Assembly (NCBI GenBank): GCA_026027325.1
Contig: JAMSLZ010000001.1
Location: 1,984,001 to 2,048,000, forward strand
DNA: 64,000 nucleotides
Direction of reading: 5' to 3'
DNA from: Actinomucor elegans
Lineage: Eukaryota; Mucoromycota; Mucoromycetes; Mucorales; Mucoraceae
This document shows, piece by piece, positions 1 through 10,943 of this stretch. The notes below the pieces were generated by a model. The model was not told where the DNA came from. It searched no databases and saw nothing but the letters and a program-made list of their open reading frames with translations. The translations under genes were made by a program, and so were the position numbers. Each line of letters opens with the position of its first letter. Positions within the stretch are counted from its first letter, which is position 1.

Positions 1-1
1 T

Positions 2-481
2 GCAATAGGTACTTACCTTTGGGATATCGATACGCCTATTTGGAACCGTCTTACTTGCATGAACATAGAAGGCTTTGTGTTTGGTTGTGTGCTTGTGGCC
101 ACTATGGTTGCTTTAGTTGCTGATATTTCACCAAAAGATACAGCTTCAGCTACATCCATGATTTTCCTTTGTCGATCCACTGGCTGGCTATCAGGTAGTA
201 CTATATCGGCTGCGATTTTGCAATCAAGATTCAAAAACTATTTGGAAAGGGAGATTCAAGGCCCTGAGGCTGCAGAGATTGTCAAATTTGTGAGGACGTC
301 GATTACGCAGTTACGTACGTTAGAGCCTGAGGTGCAGGTGATAGTGATAGATGCGTTGCAAAAGGCAATTAAGCAAGCTTTCTTGTATGGCGTTGGTGCG
401 TCGATTTGTTGCTTTTTAGCAACCGCGTGTATGCGTAACTGTCAGTTGGTGTCTCAGATAAAAAAAGTTAACAATAAATAA
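2..481 (+). CDS. MFS transporter, C-terminal fragment (cut by window edge)
   Basis: The frame is open from base 2 to the TAA ending at 481, about 159 residues with no stop, so this is the last exon of a gene that begins outside the window. It shows at least two hydrophobic segments. One is near the Met encoded at 59 (GFVFGCVLVATMVALVADIS), followed by a polar loop and a Ser/Gly-rich helix (residues SMIFLCRSTGWLSG). Another lies near the C-terminus (FLYGVGASICCFLATA). This order, with a conserved Arg after the 'SMIFLCRS' stretch, fits TM10-TM12 of fungal drug:H+ or vacuolar basic-amino-acid MFS carriers. The substrate cannot be deduced from a fragment. It ends 111 bp from the convergent AAA ATPase gene. 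Confidence 0.75.
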   Translation, partial: AIGTYLWDIDTPIWNRLTCMNIEGFVFGCVLVATMVALVADISPKDTASATSMIFLCRSTGWLSGSTISAAILQSRFKNYLEREIQGPEAAEIVKFVRTSITQLRTLEPEVQVIVIDALQKAIKQAFLYGVGASICCFLATACMRNCQLVSQIKKVNNK

Positions 482-592
482 AACATATAAATGATGGTAT
501 CGCAAACTTTTATTTGGGCTACTTAAAGCACATTAATTTAAAATATGAGGGTATATTATGAATATCAAGGTATAGGTTCTTTATCTTTCTTA

Positions 593-2592
593 TTATTTTG
601 AAGAGGATTTATCCTCTGAAGCTTCGTCAATAGGAGAGACCTTTTTCGTCTGTGTTTTTTTGTGTGCTTCAGCTTGCTTTCTATCGCGTTCAACTCTTTC
701 CAGAAACTCAGGGATGCGTTCAAACAAAACTTTGTAAATGCGATCTCTTGTCCAGCCATTGTCACAGGAGTTTGCCTCCAGCAAAATATCGATAAAGTAA
801 CCCTGAATCTCGGCTGTAGTGACCATGTTGGCTGGGATAGCATTTCCAAACTCTTCCATATATTTTCTTGCAATAGCCTTCTCTTCATCCGCTAATGGCA
901 TTGATGTCTCTTCATCTATGCTCATAAATCGCCAAAATGTATCTTTCACTTGTTCAGGCGCAGCATAACCTAAATGGAGCTTGACATCAATTCTACCAGG
1001 TCGAAGCAAGGCAGGTGTGATCTTACTGATATTATTACAAGTCATGAAAACAACTGCAACAAGAGGAATTATAATTAGTATCGTAGCTTTTGGGTAATAT
1101 ATGATATCTTAAGTGCACTTACTGCAACCGCTTTTTGATTGTAGACCATCCATGATATTCAATAGACCCGACATAGTGACTTTTTTTGCCTCTTTCGAGT
1201 TATCAGATGATTCAAACAAATGATCAATATCTTCAATCAATAGAATTGTATTAGAAGACAGGTTTTGCATCAGTTCGCAAAGCATATCATTAGTTGAAGA
1301 AGCGAGAGAACCGAGTATAGAGATATCGTATTTGAGATAGTTCTAAGTTAATTGTATATTAGTCACACTTACTGCTCCAATTTCAGTTTTCCATCTATAT
1401 ACTTACAGCAACTGCTTGTATGATGGACGATTTACCAGTACCGGGAGGACCGTACAGCAGGTAACCTCTACGGTGTGGAATTCTTCTATTTGTGTACCAA
1501 TCCTCTCGTGCCTTAAACGTTTGAATATCTAGGTATGGAAAGGAAGTCAGTCTAAGTTTCCCCTCACTCAAATACTAGAATAAAGTTACCTTTGATTAAG
1601 CGCTCTTTTTGTCCATGACCCAAGTGCACAGAGTTTATATCTCTCCAGGGCACAACTCTTTCAAAATCCCAACTTGCATCACATGCTTTGTAGACATACT
1701 ATGCAATAATAGGTTATAACGACATGAAAAATAGCAGATTTTAACATTTACGTTGTTTTTTTCGGACTTATTGTGCAAGTCAGACCATTCTTGTAAAATA
1801 TAATGCAGCCTCTTTGTGTCGCGGTCAACCATGCTACATACATAGATAAGTACATGGTAGTATAACAGATGGATTCATTGTACCTGACAGCAATATGCGC
1901 CATATCTATTTCGTCTTTAGTATTGATTGCCTCTTTAAATTCCACTTTGATTGTATGGCCTTTATAAACCAACTCCTCATCAAACTCTAAAGCTACAAAT
2001 TAGGCATTTTTGATTAGTATATATGTTTCTTATCAAGTGCCAAGATAGGATACTTACGTGGTTTAATATGTACTCTAGCCGTCTCCGCTTCATCTGTGTC
2101 CTCGTCATCTTCATTGTCAATATCGAAAGAACTATCATACCACTCATACAGCGGATCACAAATCGCGCTAGCATCAAATATATCTGAGTATTGAGCGACA
2201 CTACACGTCATAGAGTCCTTTTTGGAGCCGTGCTTGTAGATATATTTTGCAACAATGGTATACAGATTATCTCTAGGATAGATCTTGATTGTTACTGTAC
2301 CGTGAGGTTGAACCCTTTTGAAGAATTTGGATGAAAATTTTGACCAGTAAGCCTTTAAGATAGCTGAAATTAGGTTAGTTAGCGGGCTGTTACAGTTCCC
2401 AATACGCGTATATAACTTACGTGTAATATAGTAGGCCAACGAAAGAGCGACTGCGTCATTACCAAAGTACTTTTGAAGTAAACTTACTAGCCTTTCGCCA
2501 AATACGGCTTTCCAAGTACTTTCCTCTGAGATTTTCTCCAAAAATGTTAGTAGGATATCGGAGCCAGCAGCTATTTTATCGATGGGGCTCAT
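593..2592 (-). CDS. BCS1-like AAA ATPase
   Basis: Eight exons can be joined in frame (about 2592-2421, 2363-2058, 1992-1884, 1833-1752, 1698-1590, 1528-1407, 1342-1123, 1053-593), giving about 526 residues. The N-terminal half resembles the BCS1 N-domain and ends in the family hallmark 'RREDW'-like stretch (here [17 protein letters not shown]). Then come Walker A GPPGTGKS (about residue 286), Walker B 'LLIEDID', sensor-1 'MTCNN' and the arginine-finger region 'RPGRID'. BCS1 proteins are inner-membrane mitochondrial AAA proteins that translocate folded Rieske protein; fungi also carry divergent paralogs of unknown substrate. No clear N-terminal membrane helix is visible here, so a paralog is more likely than the true Bcs1. 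The C-terminus is lysine/serine rich. Start chosen at 2592 because the extra upstream codons are not protein-like. Confidence 0.85.
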
Positions 2593-2686
2593 TGTAGTAA
2601 AAGATGTGAATAAATAAAAATATGTGTACTTTTTATCATACACAAAAAGTGAACAACAAGACCAGTAATATGGGCGATGTATCGTC

Positions 2687-2696
2687 TTTATATAAG
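2687..2696 (-). promoter_or_regulatory. TATA box of the BCS1-like gene
   Basis: On the minus strand the sequence reads CTTATATAAA, about 95-105 bp upstream of the chosen ATG at 2592. Its placement supports that start codon. Confidence 0.45.
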
Positions 2697-2699
2697 AAA

Positions 2700-4310
2700 T
2701 GATAAATACTGCGGCTATTTCTGCCGTTACTGTGGCAAAGTTCAGATTTATACATAGTTTTCTAGAGTGGCACTTTTATAATCAGGTTAAAAATTAAAAA
2801 AAAAAGTTGTTGAAATTCAAAGTCGGGATGCCCAAGCGAGAAGGTGCCCAGAATCCAACACATTAAAAGCAGGATTTAAAGCCCAAACCACTTCTAAGTT
2901 TAAATTTTTCTCTGATTCAATGTACTCAGAATAACATGTATTGTTGGATACTGAAACTGGATTAACAAAATCCAAAAAGTAACAGAAAGGTCGATGTTTT
3001 AAAAATTACAGGTCATAAAAAAGTGGCACTCTTCGACATCAACAAAGGACTCCATTAATAGATTGTGCAACTTGAGGTTCATAGTAATGCGCCCTAGCGT
3101 AAAGATAAAACGTTTAGCTTTTATCTTGGCATCAAGGAAACTCCACGAAGATTTGGAAAAGACACTTCAAAGTATCTCCTTCAACTTGCATTACGTCGTT
3201 CTCTCAGAGATTTTATATTTCGGTATGCTATGTATCCAATTTTGTATTTTTTTTTTTCAGTATCTTATCCTTGCTTCGTAAGTCTTCGGAAGCAATACCG
3301 CTTGACATAAATTAACATCATTTGTATGTGTTCTCTTGCCACTGATCGTTATATGAAATTAAATGGAGAATATCATGGTTTAAATATATATATATAAAAA
3401 AAATACGGCTTAATACCTAATAAATTTCCTTCGATAGATAATACGGGGTCGAGTATATTTAGCAGTTCATTTTAAACTTGTACTAACAACCAGACTGGTT
3501 TTTGGACCGATCTTAGCTGAGATTAGTGATGTTCGAATATTGTAACATGAAGTGCCTGTAGCTCCCATCAAATCATTAGTTATCATACTATACTTACTAT
3601 ATCGTAGCTCATCTAAGGTTCTAACAGATTGAAAAGTTTATTATTAACATGAACTATTAATCAGATACAAATTTCGGTCGAGATTAGTTGAGAAATCTAG
3701 AGATGAATGAATATTATGTCAATTTTCTTAAACTATAGGATGACTTGATTCAATAGAAATTTAAAACAAAAAATTAGAAATCAAAATGTAAAAAACTACA
3801 TATGCATAATAACGGTTTGGTATTTTAACATGAATTGTGGAGAACTGTACTTTGTTTAGAATAGTTTTTATTCTATATATATATATATAAAAATGAAGGT
3901 CTAAAAGGCAAATCGATGAAAGCGGGTCGAAAAACTATTACCTTCAGTTTACTGGATCATCCAAGAAGAGAAGAAAGAATATTTATTTATGAGTTGAACA
4001 TTGCAGGTTTTCGAGTTTTGAAAGTATATTCTTTGTAAAAATTCTGGTGATATCTGTCTTGTGTAAAATATTAGGGAGAACAAGTGCCTGAATGCTACAT
4101 ATTAGTATATCTCTTTTCACTTGGGTTATAAGTACTCATGTTTCCATATGTGATCTCGAATGCGATAGATAGTCGTGCACCTTGGATTTTTTTTAAGTTA
4201 CATGCAGCTCTATGTTAAGATTGTCCGCAGTAGAATGATGCGTCTTGTTAACCATGACTCAAACTGCCTCATCAAGACCGCAGTAACTAGGCCACACCTT
4301 ACATACGCTT
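2700..4310. other. Intergenic, divergent promoters plus old repeat debris
   Basis: No credible coding frame in about 1.6 kb. It contains TA/A runs (about 3388 and 3878) and fragments with 'gatcttagctgagattagtgatgttc' flavour near 3505-3545 and 3665-3695, which resemble the dispersed repeat family reported in the findings. Confidence 0.5.
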
Positions 4311-4317
4311 TTGCTAA

Positions 4318-4357
4318 CCAATCAAGATCGGCAACTGGCGTGCGTAATATAAAAAAG
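4318..4357 (+). promoter_or_regulatory. CCAAT and TATA elements of the tRNA ligase gene
   Basis: A CCAAT pentamer lies at 4318-4322 and an A/T TATA-type element (aatataaaaaag) at 4346-4357, about 60 bp upstream of the ATG at 4416. This spacing argues against the upstream in-frame Met at 4362, which would sit at or before the transcription start. Confidence 0.5.
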
Positions 4358-4415
4358 GGTTTTGAGCAATCAACTTGTCACTTTCGTTAAAGTTTTTCCT
4401 TTTCTCTCCCTTAAC

Positions 4416-5654
4416 ATGTCAGCCATTCATTTTGACGCGATCGATATCAATCAAGCACATGTTCAAAATGTTATCGAACGATTGTATCAAGTAAAAAAGG
4501 AATCTCCTAAAGAGCTACGCTCAAAGGATTTTACTCTGGAAGACGGGCAAGTATGGACCAGTTGGACTATGAGAGAAAGCGTGTACAAGAAGAAAGCCAA
4601 CACGTTTCCAACTATGGCTCGTGGAATTTTTACCAAAAAATCAAGTGATGGGGATTATCAAGTTATGGTCCGAGGATATGACAAGTTCTTTAACATACTC
4701 GAGGCGAAAACAACACAGGTAAAAAAAAAAAGAGAGAGAGAAGCTTATGATTAAACCACTTGCATTGGTATTAATATGATAACAGTGGCCTGCTATTGAA
4801 ACAGAAACAGTGGGGCCTTATGAAGTGACAACCAAAGAGAACGGATGTATTATTTTTATTGCTGCTCTGTCTGAGGATAAAGTGATTGTTACATCAAAGC
4901 ATTCAATTCCTGATGTTAAGACAGATACCCAAGCACATGCAGGTGTTGGGTATAATTGGGTATTAAAGCACTTGGCGTCTGTCGAAAAGAGTGAAAAAGA
5001 TTTGGCTGGGTGGCTCTATGATAAGAATGTAACACTTGTAGCAGAGGTAAGAGCCAAAATGATAGAAAGCAAAGACAGTCAGTAACCAGTTTCGACCAGC
5101 TTTGTGATGACGAGTTTGAGCAGCACATTCTTCCTTATACCGATAAAGATCGTGGATTATATCTTCATGGTATCAATCACAATACAACTGAATTATATAC
5201 CCTTCCATCCTCGACAGTCAAACAAGTAGCTATTGATTTTGGATTTCACATTACTGAATTCAAAGTGTTTGATACCATTAAAGAAGTTAAAAAGTTTGGA
5301 GACGAAATGCAGAAAACAGGGCTCTATGATGGGAGAGAAGTAGAAGGAGCTGTGATTCGATGCAAGAGACACGGAATGGATTTCATGTTCAAGATAAAGA
5401 ATGAACAGTACCTCATGTACAGAGAATACAGAGAAGTGACAAAGGCATTATTAGAGTGTAATGACGGATCTGTGCGCGTGATCGTACCTAAACGTGAATT
5501 ACGCATGCAATATAAAAAGACACCTCTTTATGTAGAATGGCTACGCAAATGCGTTATAGATAAGCCTGAATGGTTTTTACAATTTAAGTTGCAAAAGGGT
5601 ATTATTCATGTACGTCAAGAGTTTGAAAAGTACTGTCAAGAAAATTCCTTGTGA
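4416..5654 (+). CDS. TRL1: Fungal tRNA ligase, stand-alone ligase (adenylyltransferase) domain
   Basis: Three exons (4416-4718, 4786-5046, 5100-5654) give 372 residues. The protein matches the N-terminal ligase domain of fungal Trl1, which joins tRNA exons after intron removal and also HAC1-type mRNA halves. Nucleotidyltransferase motif I is K-E-N-G, with the AMP-accepting lysine at about residue 118 (yeast K114). The upstream 'ARGIFT' segment is typical. Motif IV is EGAVIR (about 270) and motif V is FKIK (about 285-288). The frame stops right after the ligase C-terminal domain, near residue 372, where the yeast domain ends at about 388. Yeast Trl1 continues with kinase and cyclic phosphodiesterase domains; none follows in the next 850 bp. 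Known biology: in Mucorales the ligase and the kinase/CPD are reported as separate proteins, so this is probably the natural form. Confidence 0.85.
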
Positions 5655-6507
5655 AAATAATAATAATAAAAGAGCAAATATACTTTAGAACCTAATCATA
5701 CTTTAACCTTTGTCGATTTACCAGCGAGTCCAAATGATTGATGCTCAAAGAATATGGAGCCAATAGTGCAGGGACTTTTTAAGCATTTACGAAATCCATA
5801 ACACAATGACGAGTAGGATAAAAGATGGGTTTAGTAGCTTAAATGTTTAATTGGGTACATTTCCACGGGAAGTGTACAGAATGAAAAACGAGATATACTG
5901 CTCTCTGACAGCTAATAAAAATTGAGACGTTTTATATTATTTCTATGAGAGTACTGGAGATTATTTAGATGCATATCTCATAATGCAACTCTGATCTATG
6001 TATTTTAAAGCATATTTTCTTTTTCTTTTTTGTATTTGATTTTTGAATCAAAGTGAGCTGAAGAACGACGTTTAAGCAGAGGACTCCAATGTAATTATAG
6101 GCTGTGATCAGGTACAATAATACTATCAAAGTTTTTTAATGTACACTGAAACTTATTACCACGTACAGCCTCTATTTACTGATACATCTAATGCTTATAG
6201 TGATACGTACGATCCATTTTAGATTATGCCACATTAGTGCGAATTATTATCATTACACCAAAAATTGTCCTTTGTCGCGTTCGTATTGAAACCGTAAAAC
6301 AAAAACAAAAAAACTAGTTTCATAATAGCTTTAATGACTAGGCTAGTTTTTGATTCCAGGTATAGCTGCTGAACAATTAAGTGCTACTGATATAGTTGCT
6401 CAGCATTCTTGAATAAACGATTTTGACAGGTTGCATGGTATCTGACATACTCAGCTCTGCCAAATAAAGAGCTGTATTTCAAATCCCTTTTCCCTTTCAT
6501 TTATGTA
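5655..6507. other. Intergenic
   Basis: 3' region of the tRNA ligase and promoter of the next gene. No coding frame, RNA gene or repeat recognised. It was checked specifically for a kinase or phosphodiesterase domain of Trl1 and none is present. Confidence 0.5.
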
Positions 6508-7831
6508 ATGTCAATAGCAGATCTCAAAAGAAGCAAAATAGAATCAATACGCAGATCTTGCAATTGTTCCTTCTCTGATAATCTTAAGGCAGCCTTTGAA
6601 CTCAATGCAGAAAGGAAACCAGGTAAAAAGGTCGAGAATGATGAAGTAGTAAAGTTTGAATCAATATACTAATTGTGAATATAGCCGAACCTATTTGGCT
6701 AAAGCTAAAAAAGGTCGAGATTCTTGAACCAATCATAAAGACGAACAATAGAATAAAACCGATAATGACCAAAGTGATTGCAGCCGATACAAACGACATT
6801 ACAGTAGTTCGAAAGGAGGATCATGCTGAGGAATCTAGCTATGACTTGTCAGCATTATTGAATGCCTTAAACATGTTTACAGTATCTAGTTCTCAGATCC
6901 AAATGCAAGACTTGGCTTCGGCTTTAGAAGAACTTGTCCAACTCCCTCTGCCTCAGGTAATATTTATCACGACACAAATTCGACTAAGCGATGCTTATTG
7001 TTTTCAATTAGCTGGCACGCGCCATAGAATCAATTGACTTTGTTTCATGGTCAGCAGATATAACAGCCGAATTATTCAAAGTAGTCGAGAAAGCCGAAAA
7101 TATACCCAATACAAATGCGGCCTTACTTGTACATGCGGCAGTCTACGCAAAGGTAAGCTTTAATTTTGGTATATTACAATTATTGCTTACCGTTATTTGT
7201 AGATTACCAAATTAACATCCAGTGCTTCAAGAACTCTGATGAATAGTATTATTCAATTAGCTAAGCTAGAAGGGAAAGCTGTGATAGAAGGTGTATTGAT
7301 ACCGCTCATTTTTCAGTCCGATTTAGCAAAGCCTCAATCAGAAATCATAACAAAGACAATTACTGAAGCATTAAATCCTACCCAAAGGGTCTTCTTATTG
7401 CAGTAAGTTTTGTTTGGTGTGTTTATTGACAATAGCTAACGCACATCCAAAGGGTTATTCTATCAGATGGCGAAATGTATTATGTCAATAGTCAAAATCT
7501 TTTAAAAAGCAACGATCGCAAGTACTTGAGACCTTGGAACGATAACGTCTTTCAGATCCTAAATACAATTCTAAGCGCACAACCTTTGATCTCGCTGACA
7601 AAGACATCCATAATCGATCTTGTTCAACCTATAAAAGCTATCGTACAAGCTAATCCTAAAGATAAAGGTTCTATGCAACTGTTACTGTTGCTTACTAGCA
7701 AATATCCTCAAGCGCTTGTCGAATTCAAAGCACTTGAACTCATTGAAGAAATATGCCATACAAGCACCATGTTCTTGAAACGCGCTGTATTAAGTCAAAT
7801 AACATCCATCAAAAAGAAGATAGTAGCATAA
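6508..7831 (+). CDS. Helical-repeat protein, probable FANCE (Fanconi anaemia E) C-domain
   Basis: Five exons (6508-6622, 6685-6956, 7012-7152, 7203-7402, 7453-7831) join in frame to about 368 residues. The protein is all-helical. Its last 120 residues have the order I recall for the FANCE C-terminal domain: a Trp-Asn-start helix 'WNDNVFQILNTIL', a helix with 'LVQPIKAIV', then 'LLLLLTSKYP' and a final 'TMFLKRAVLSQI' helix. FANCE bridges the Fanconi core complex to FANCD2 in interstrand crosslink repair. The N-terminal half ('SALLNALNMFT', 'LARAIESIDFVSW') would form earlier helical repeats. The family call rests on remembered pattern only; an unrelated HEAT/ARM-type protein is the alternative. 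Start 6508 is the first ATG that joins the downstream frame. Confidence 0.5.
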
Positions 7832-8884
7832 CTTTTTTTATGCCATGACCGAATGAAATAACGCCATAGGGTGTTACACGGACACAATGATCGTTTGTCA
7901 ATGCTTATGTCGCAATTTAGTCTAGTGATATTATCGCGCAATTCGTATCGAATATGGTTTTATACTGCTTGTACACTATCGTGATTTGATTCTTTGGTCT
8001 ATAGTAGGTAATAAAATGTCGCTTTCGACCGAACTTGTACGGATTGTATGTTCCGACTATCTAGAGAATGAGATTTATGTCTATCATAATTATGTTTTTG
8101 GCATATTGCACTTTTTAACTTGAGGCTAAGCATAACTAGATAATATAACTATTCAATGCAACTGTCATGTATCTAGATACACTGACAGGGCCTTGCTTGA
8201 AGCTGGTGTAACTTTAATCCGAGAAATGCAAGGACACAATCGTTAAAGTGAATGCAGCAAAAAGGGACTAGAGATAGCAAGGCAAAGATACTTCAATCCC
8301 AATCTTGAAACTAGCTGAAAGTACGAATATATTCGATATAAGCCTATAGGTTTTTAAATCAAGTGTATCATTCAACAGACATTTGTATGTGAGAAAGTTC
8401 AAATGAAAGTATGAACCTATTATTATGGTTCATTTAAGTAAATCATGAGGCAATACATATCACTGGCTAAAGAATCTTCAGTATTGCGATTATTTGAACC
8501 TATCAAGACCCTTTCAAGGTAACCAAAAGGGAATTTGGGGTACAACGGATCGGCAGACCGGCTAGGTGCTTTTTGCAAGTTTCAATCCGTTAAAAAGGTC
8601 TTCAGAAATAGATATCTCACGCATAAAAGCAATTGGTAAACTGCTAACTTTACATTCATTTCTGTTGTTATACATCCCAAATAGAAAGCTATTTTTTTTT
8701 TTCAATTTGCATTATTAAAATTTAACTTGATAATGTTTCGCAATAGTTTGATGACTGATATGATGCCACCTTGAAGATGTATTGCAGAAAGTGTAGCACA
8801 AATAGGTAGAAAATAATCAGAAGCTATGCCTATTTAAAGATGTGATTTCTGGTAGATGTTACGCTATAACTAAATCCTTTAGGG
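7832..8884. other. Intergenic
   Basis: About 1 kb with no coding frame or structured element that I can support. It contains the 3' flank of the FANCE-like gene and the promoter region of the permease gene. Confidence 0.5.
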
Positions 8885-8892
8885 TATATAAA
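8885..8892 (+). promoter_or_regulatory. TATA box of the permease gene
   Basis: A perfect tatataaa lies 55-62 bp upstream of the ATG at 8947, consistent with a short 5' leader. Confidence 0.55.
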
Positions 8893-8946
8893 GCAATCTT
8901 CATTTTTAAGCAAAATCACCTTCTTTACTAACATCTATACAATCTA

Positions 8947-10804
8947 ATGGGACAAGAGATAAAAGAGCCAATTGAAATCATTGATATCAAAGTCTCTGGA
9001 GACAAAACTAAATATGGTACCTCTTCAGACGGGTCCTCTATCTACAGCAGCGATGGTAGCGAAATATCAGCTGAAGGTTATGTTCATGACCTTCAATGGA
9101 CAGAAGAAGAAGAACGCGCTATTGTTAATAAAATTGATCTTCGGCTCATGTCGTTTGTCCTTCTCATGACATTTGTATTGAACATGGACAGAACAAATAT
9201 TTGTATGTAGAACTTGATAAAGTGCTCGACTGATGTTAACCTCCCTCTAACTTAGCCAACGCTATCTCTGATAACCTTCCTGGAGATCTCGGTTTTGGTA
9301 TCAATGGTGTGAATACGGGAACACTTGTCCATTCCATTATCTTTACTGTGGGCACTTTGTTTACCAACCCCATTGTAAAGCGCGTTGGTGCTCATATTTG
9401 GATTCCTATCTTGATGAACTCTTGGGCTATTTGTACTTGGGCACACGCATTGCTTCATGTATGTAATTACAACCACTTGATCCTCTCTTGTCACTCACTT
9501 TGTTTTTTATCATAGAACTTTAGTGGTTATATTGCTGTTCGTTTCTTTGTTGCACTAACTGAAGCTGGCTTCATTCCTGCAAGTTTAACTTATCTTACTG
9601 GCTGGTACAAGACAAATGAATTGGCTACTCGTCTCGCTTGGTTCTGGGGTATCCAGTCATTTGCTTCTGCTTTCTCTGGCTTAATTTCGTTTGGCATTTT
9701 CCGTATGTCGGGTATTGGAGGTCTTTACGGTTGGAAATGGCTCTTTATCATTGACGGCATCTTTACACATATTGTTGGCATCATTGCATTGTAAGCGTGT
9801 TTTTTTTTTTTTTTACTTCTCATTATATAGTTTAACTAATGCATATTTACAGCTTTTATGTGCCTGGAAACCCTTGTTCGACTGCTGGTCTGCTGCGTGG
9901 CAAAAAGGGATGGTTTACTGAACGTGAGCGTAACATTGCTGTTACAAGAATTATTCGTGATGACAAAACCAAGAAAGAACAATACGAGCGTATTACATGG
10001 CACGATGTCAAGATTACTATCGTTGATACAAGGCTCTGGGTCCATTTACTCATTACATTTGTCGGGTAAGTGGAGCACGGTTCAAAGTGACCTGAATCTA
10101 ATATCCCCTTATTACTAGTATCATGCCTCATACACCAGTGGGGACTTACTTCCCTACCATGATCAGAAATTATGGTTTTTCTGTCACGACTAGTAACTTG
10201 TTAACTGTTCCTTCTTATTTTATCAGTCTTGTCATTTCTATCTTGATTGCCAAGAGCGCTGATCGTTATGGCAACTATGCACTTCACGCATTGATTGGTT
10301 CGATTTGGTCTATGGTAGGCTTTTTGGCATTGCAGTTTTTGCCAGACGACGCAGGACGTTGGAGTTTCTATACTGCTGTACTATTTGTCGCATCTATGCC
10401 TTCGTGGCATGGTATGCAAATCGCATGGATGTCTTCTAATCTCGCTCCTGTTGGTAAACGTACCATTGCCTTGGGTGCAGTCATTGGTTTTGCCAATATT
10501 TGTGGTGTTCCTGGATCTCAGATTTACCGTATGTATCTTTTTTAAATGAGGTGAATTAATGCATTACTAACCTACTTTTACAGAGGCTTCGGATGCACCT
10601 CGATTTCATATCGGTAACTGGATCAACTTTTCATTGATGGCTGCATCTGCTATCTTGTTCATCTTTCAGCGATTCAGATATAATTATACCAATAAATCCA
10701 GAGCAAAAATCTGGAATAATATGACGGATGATCAAAAGAAAGAGTATCTCAAGACTACCAAAGCTGAAGGGAGTGCTCGACTGGACTTTAGATTTAGATT
10801 GTAG
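8947..10804 (+). CDS. MFS permease of the allantoate/DAL5 (anion:cation symporter) type
   Basis: Six exons (8947-9202, 9256-9458, 9516-9790, 9853-10065, 10119-10528, 10584-10804) give about 525 residues. The N-terminus is acidic and Ser-rich, followed by a 'WTEEEERAIVNKIDLRLM' segment that precedes TM1 in this family, then 'NMDRTNISNA' at the end of TM1 (family signature DR.N). About twelve hydrophobic segments follow, with the family loop 'GWYKTNELATRLAWFW' and 'GWKWLFIIDG' before TM6. DAL5-type carriers import allantoate, ureidosuccinate, dipeptides, nicotinate or pantothenate at the plasma membrane; the substrate cannot be told. The gene ends 139 bp from the convergent CreC-like gene. Confidence 0.88.
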
Positions 10805-10943
10805 ATATACCACCCATTCCATTTAATAACACTATTATTTTTTCTTTCTTTATATAATATATAATAAAATCTAATACTACTATTGCTACTATAAAGTACT
10901 GAATGGATGATATATAGATACATGTACAATTCTAGATAAATGC

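Noticed and set aside
4362..4415. Upstream in-frame Met for the tRNA ligase
   Set aside because: It lies directly beside the TATA-type element and its residues are not protein-like for this family; the ATG at 4416 fits better.
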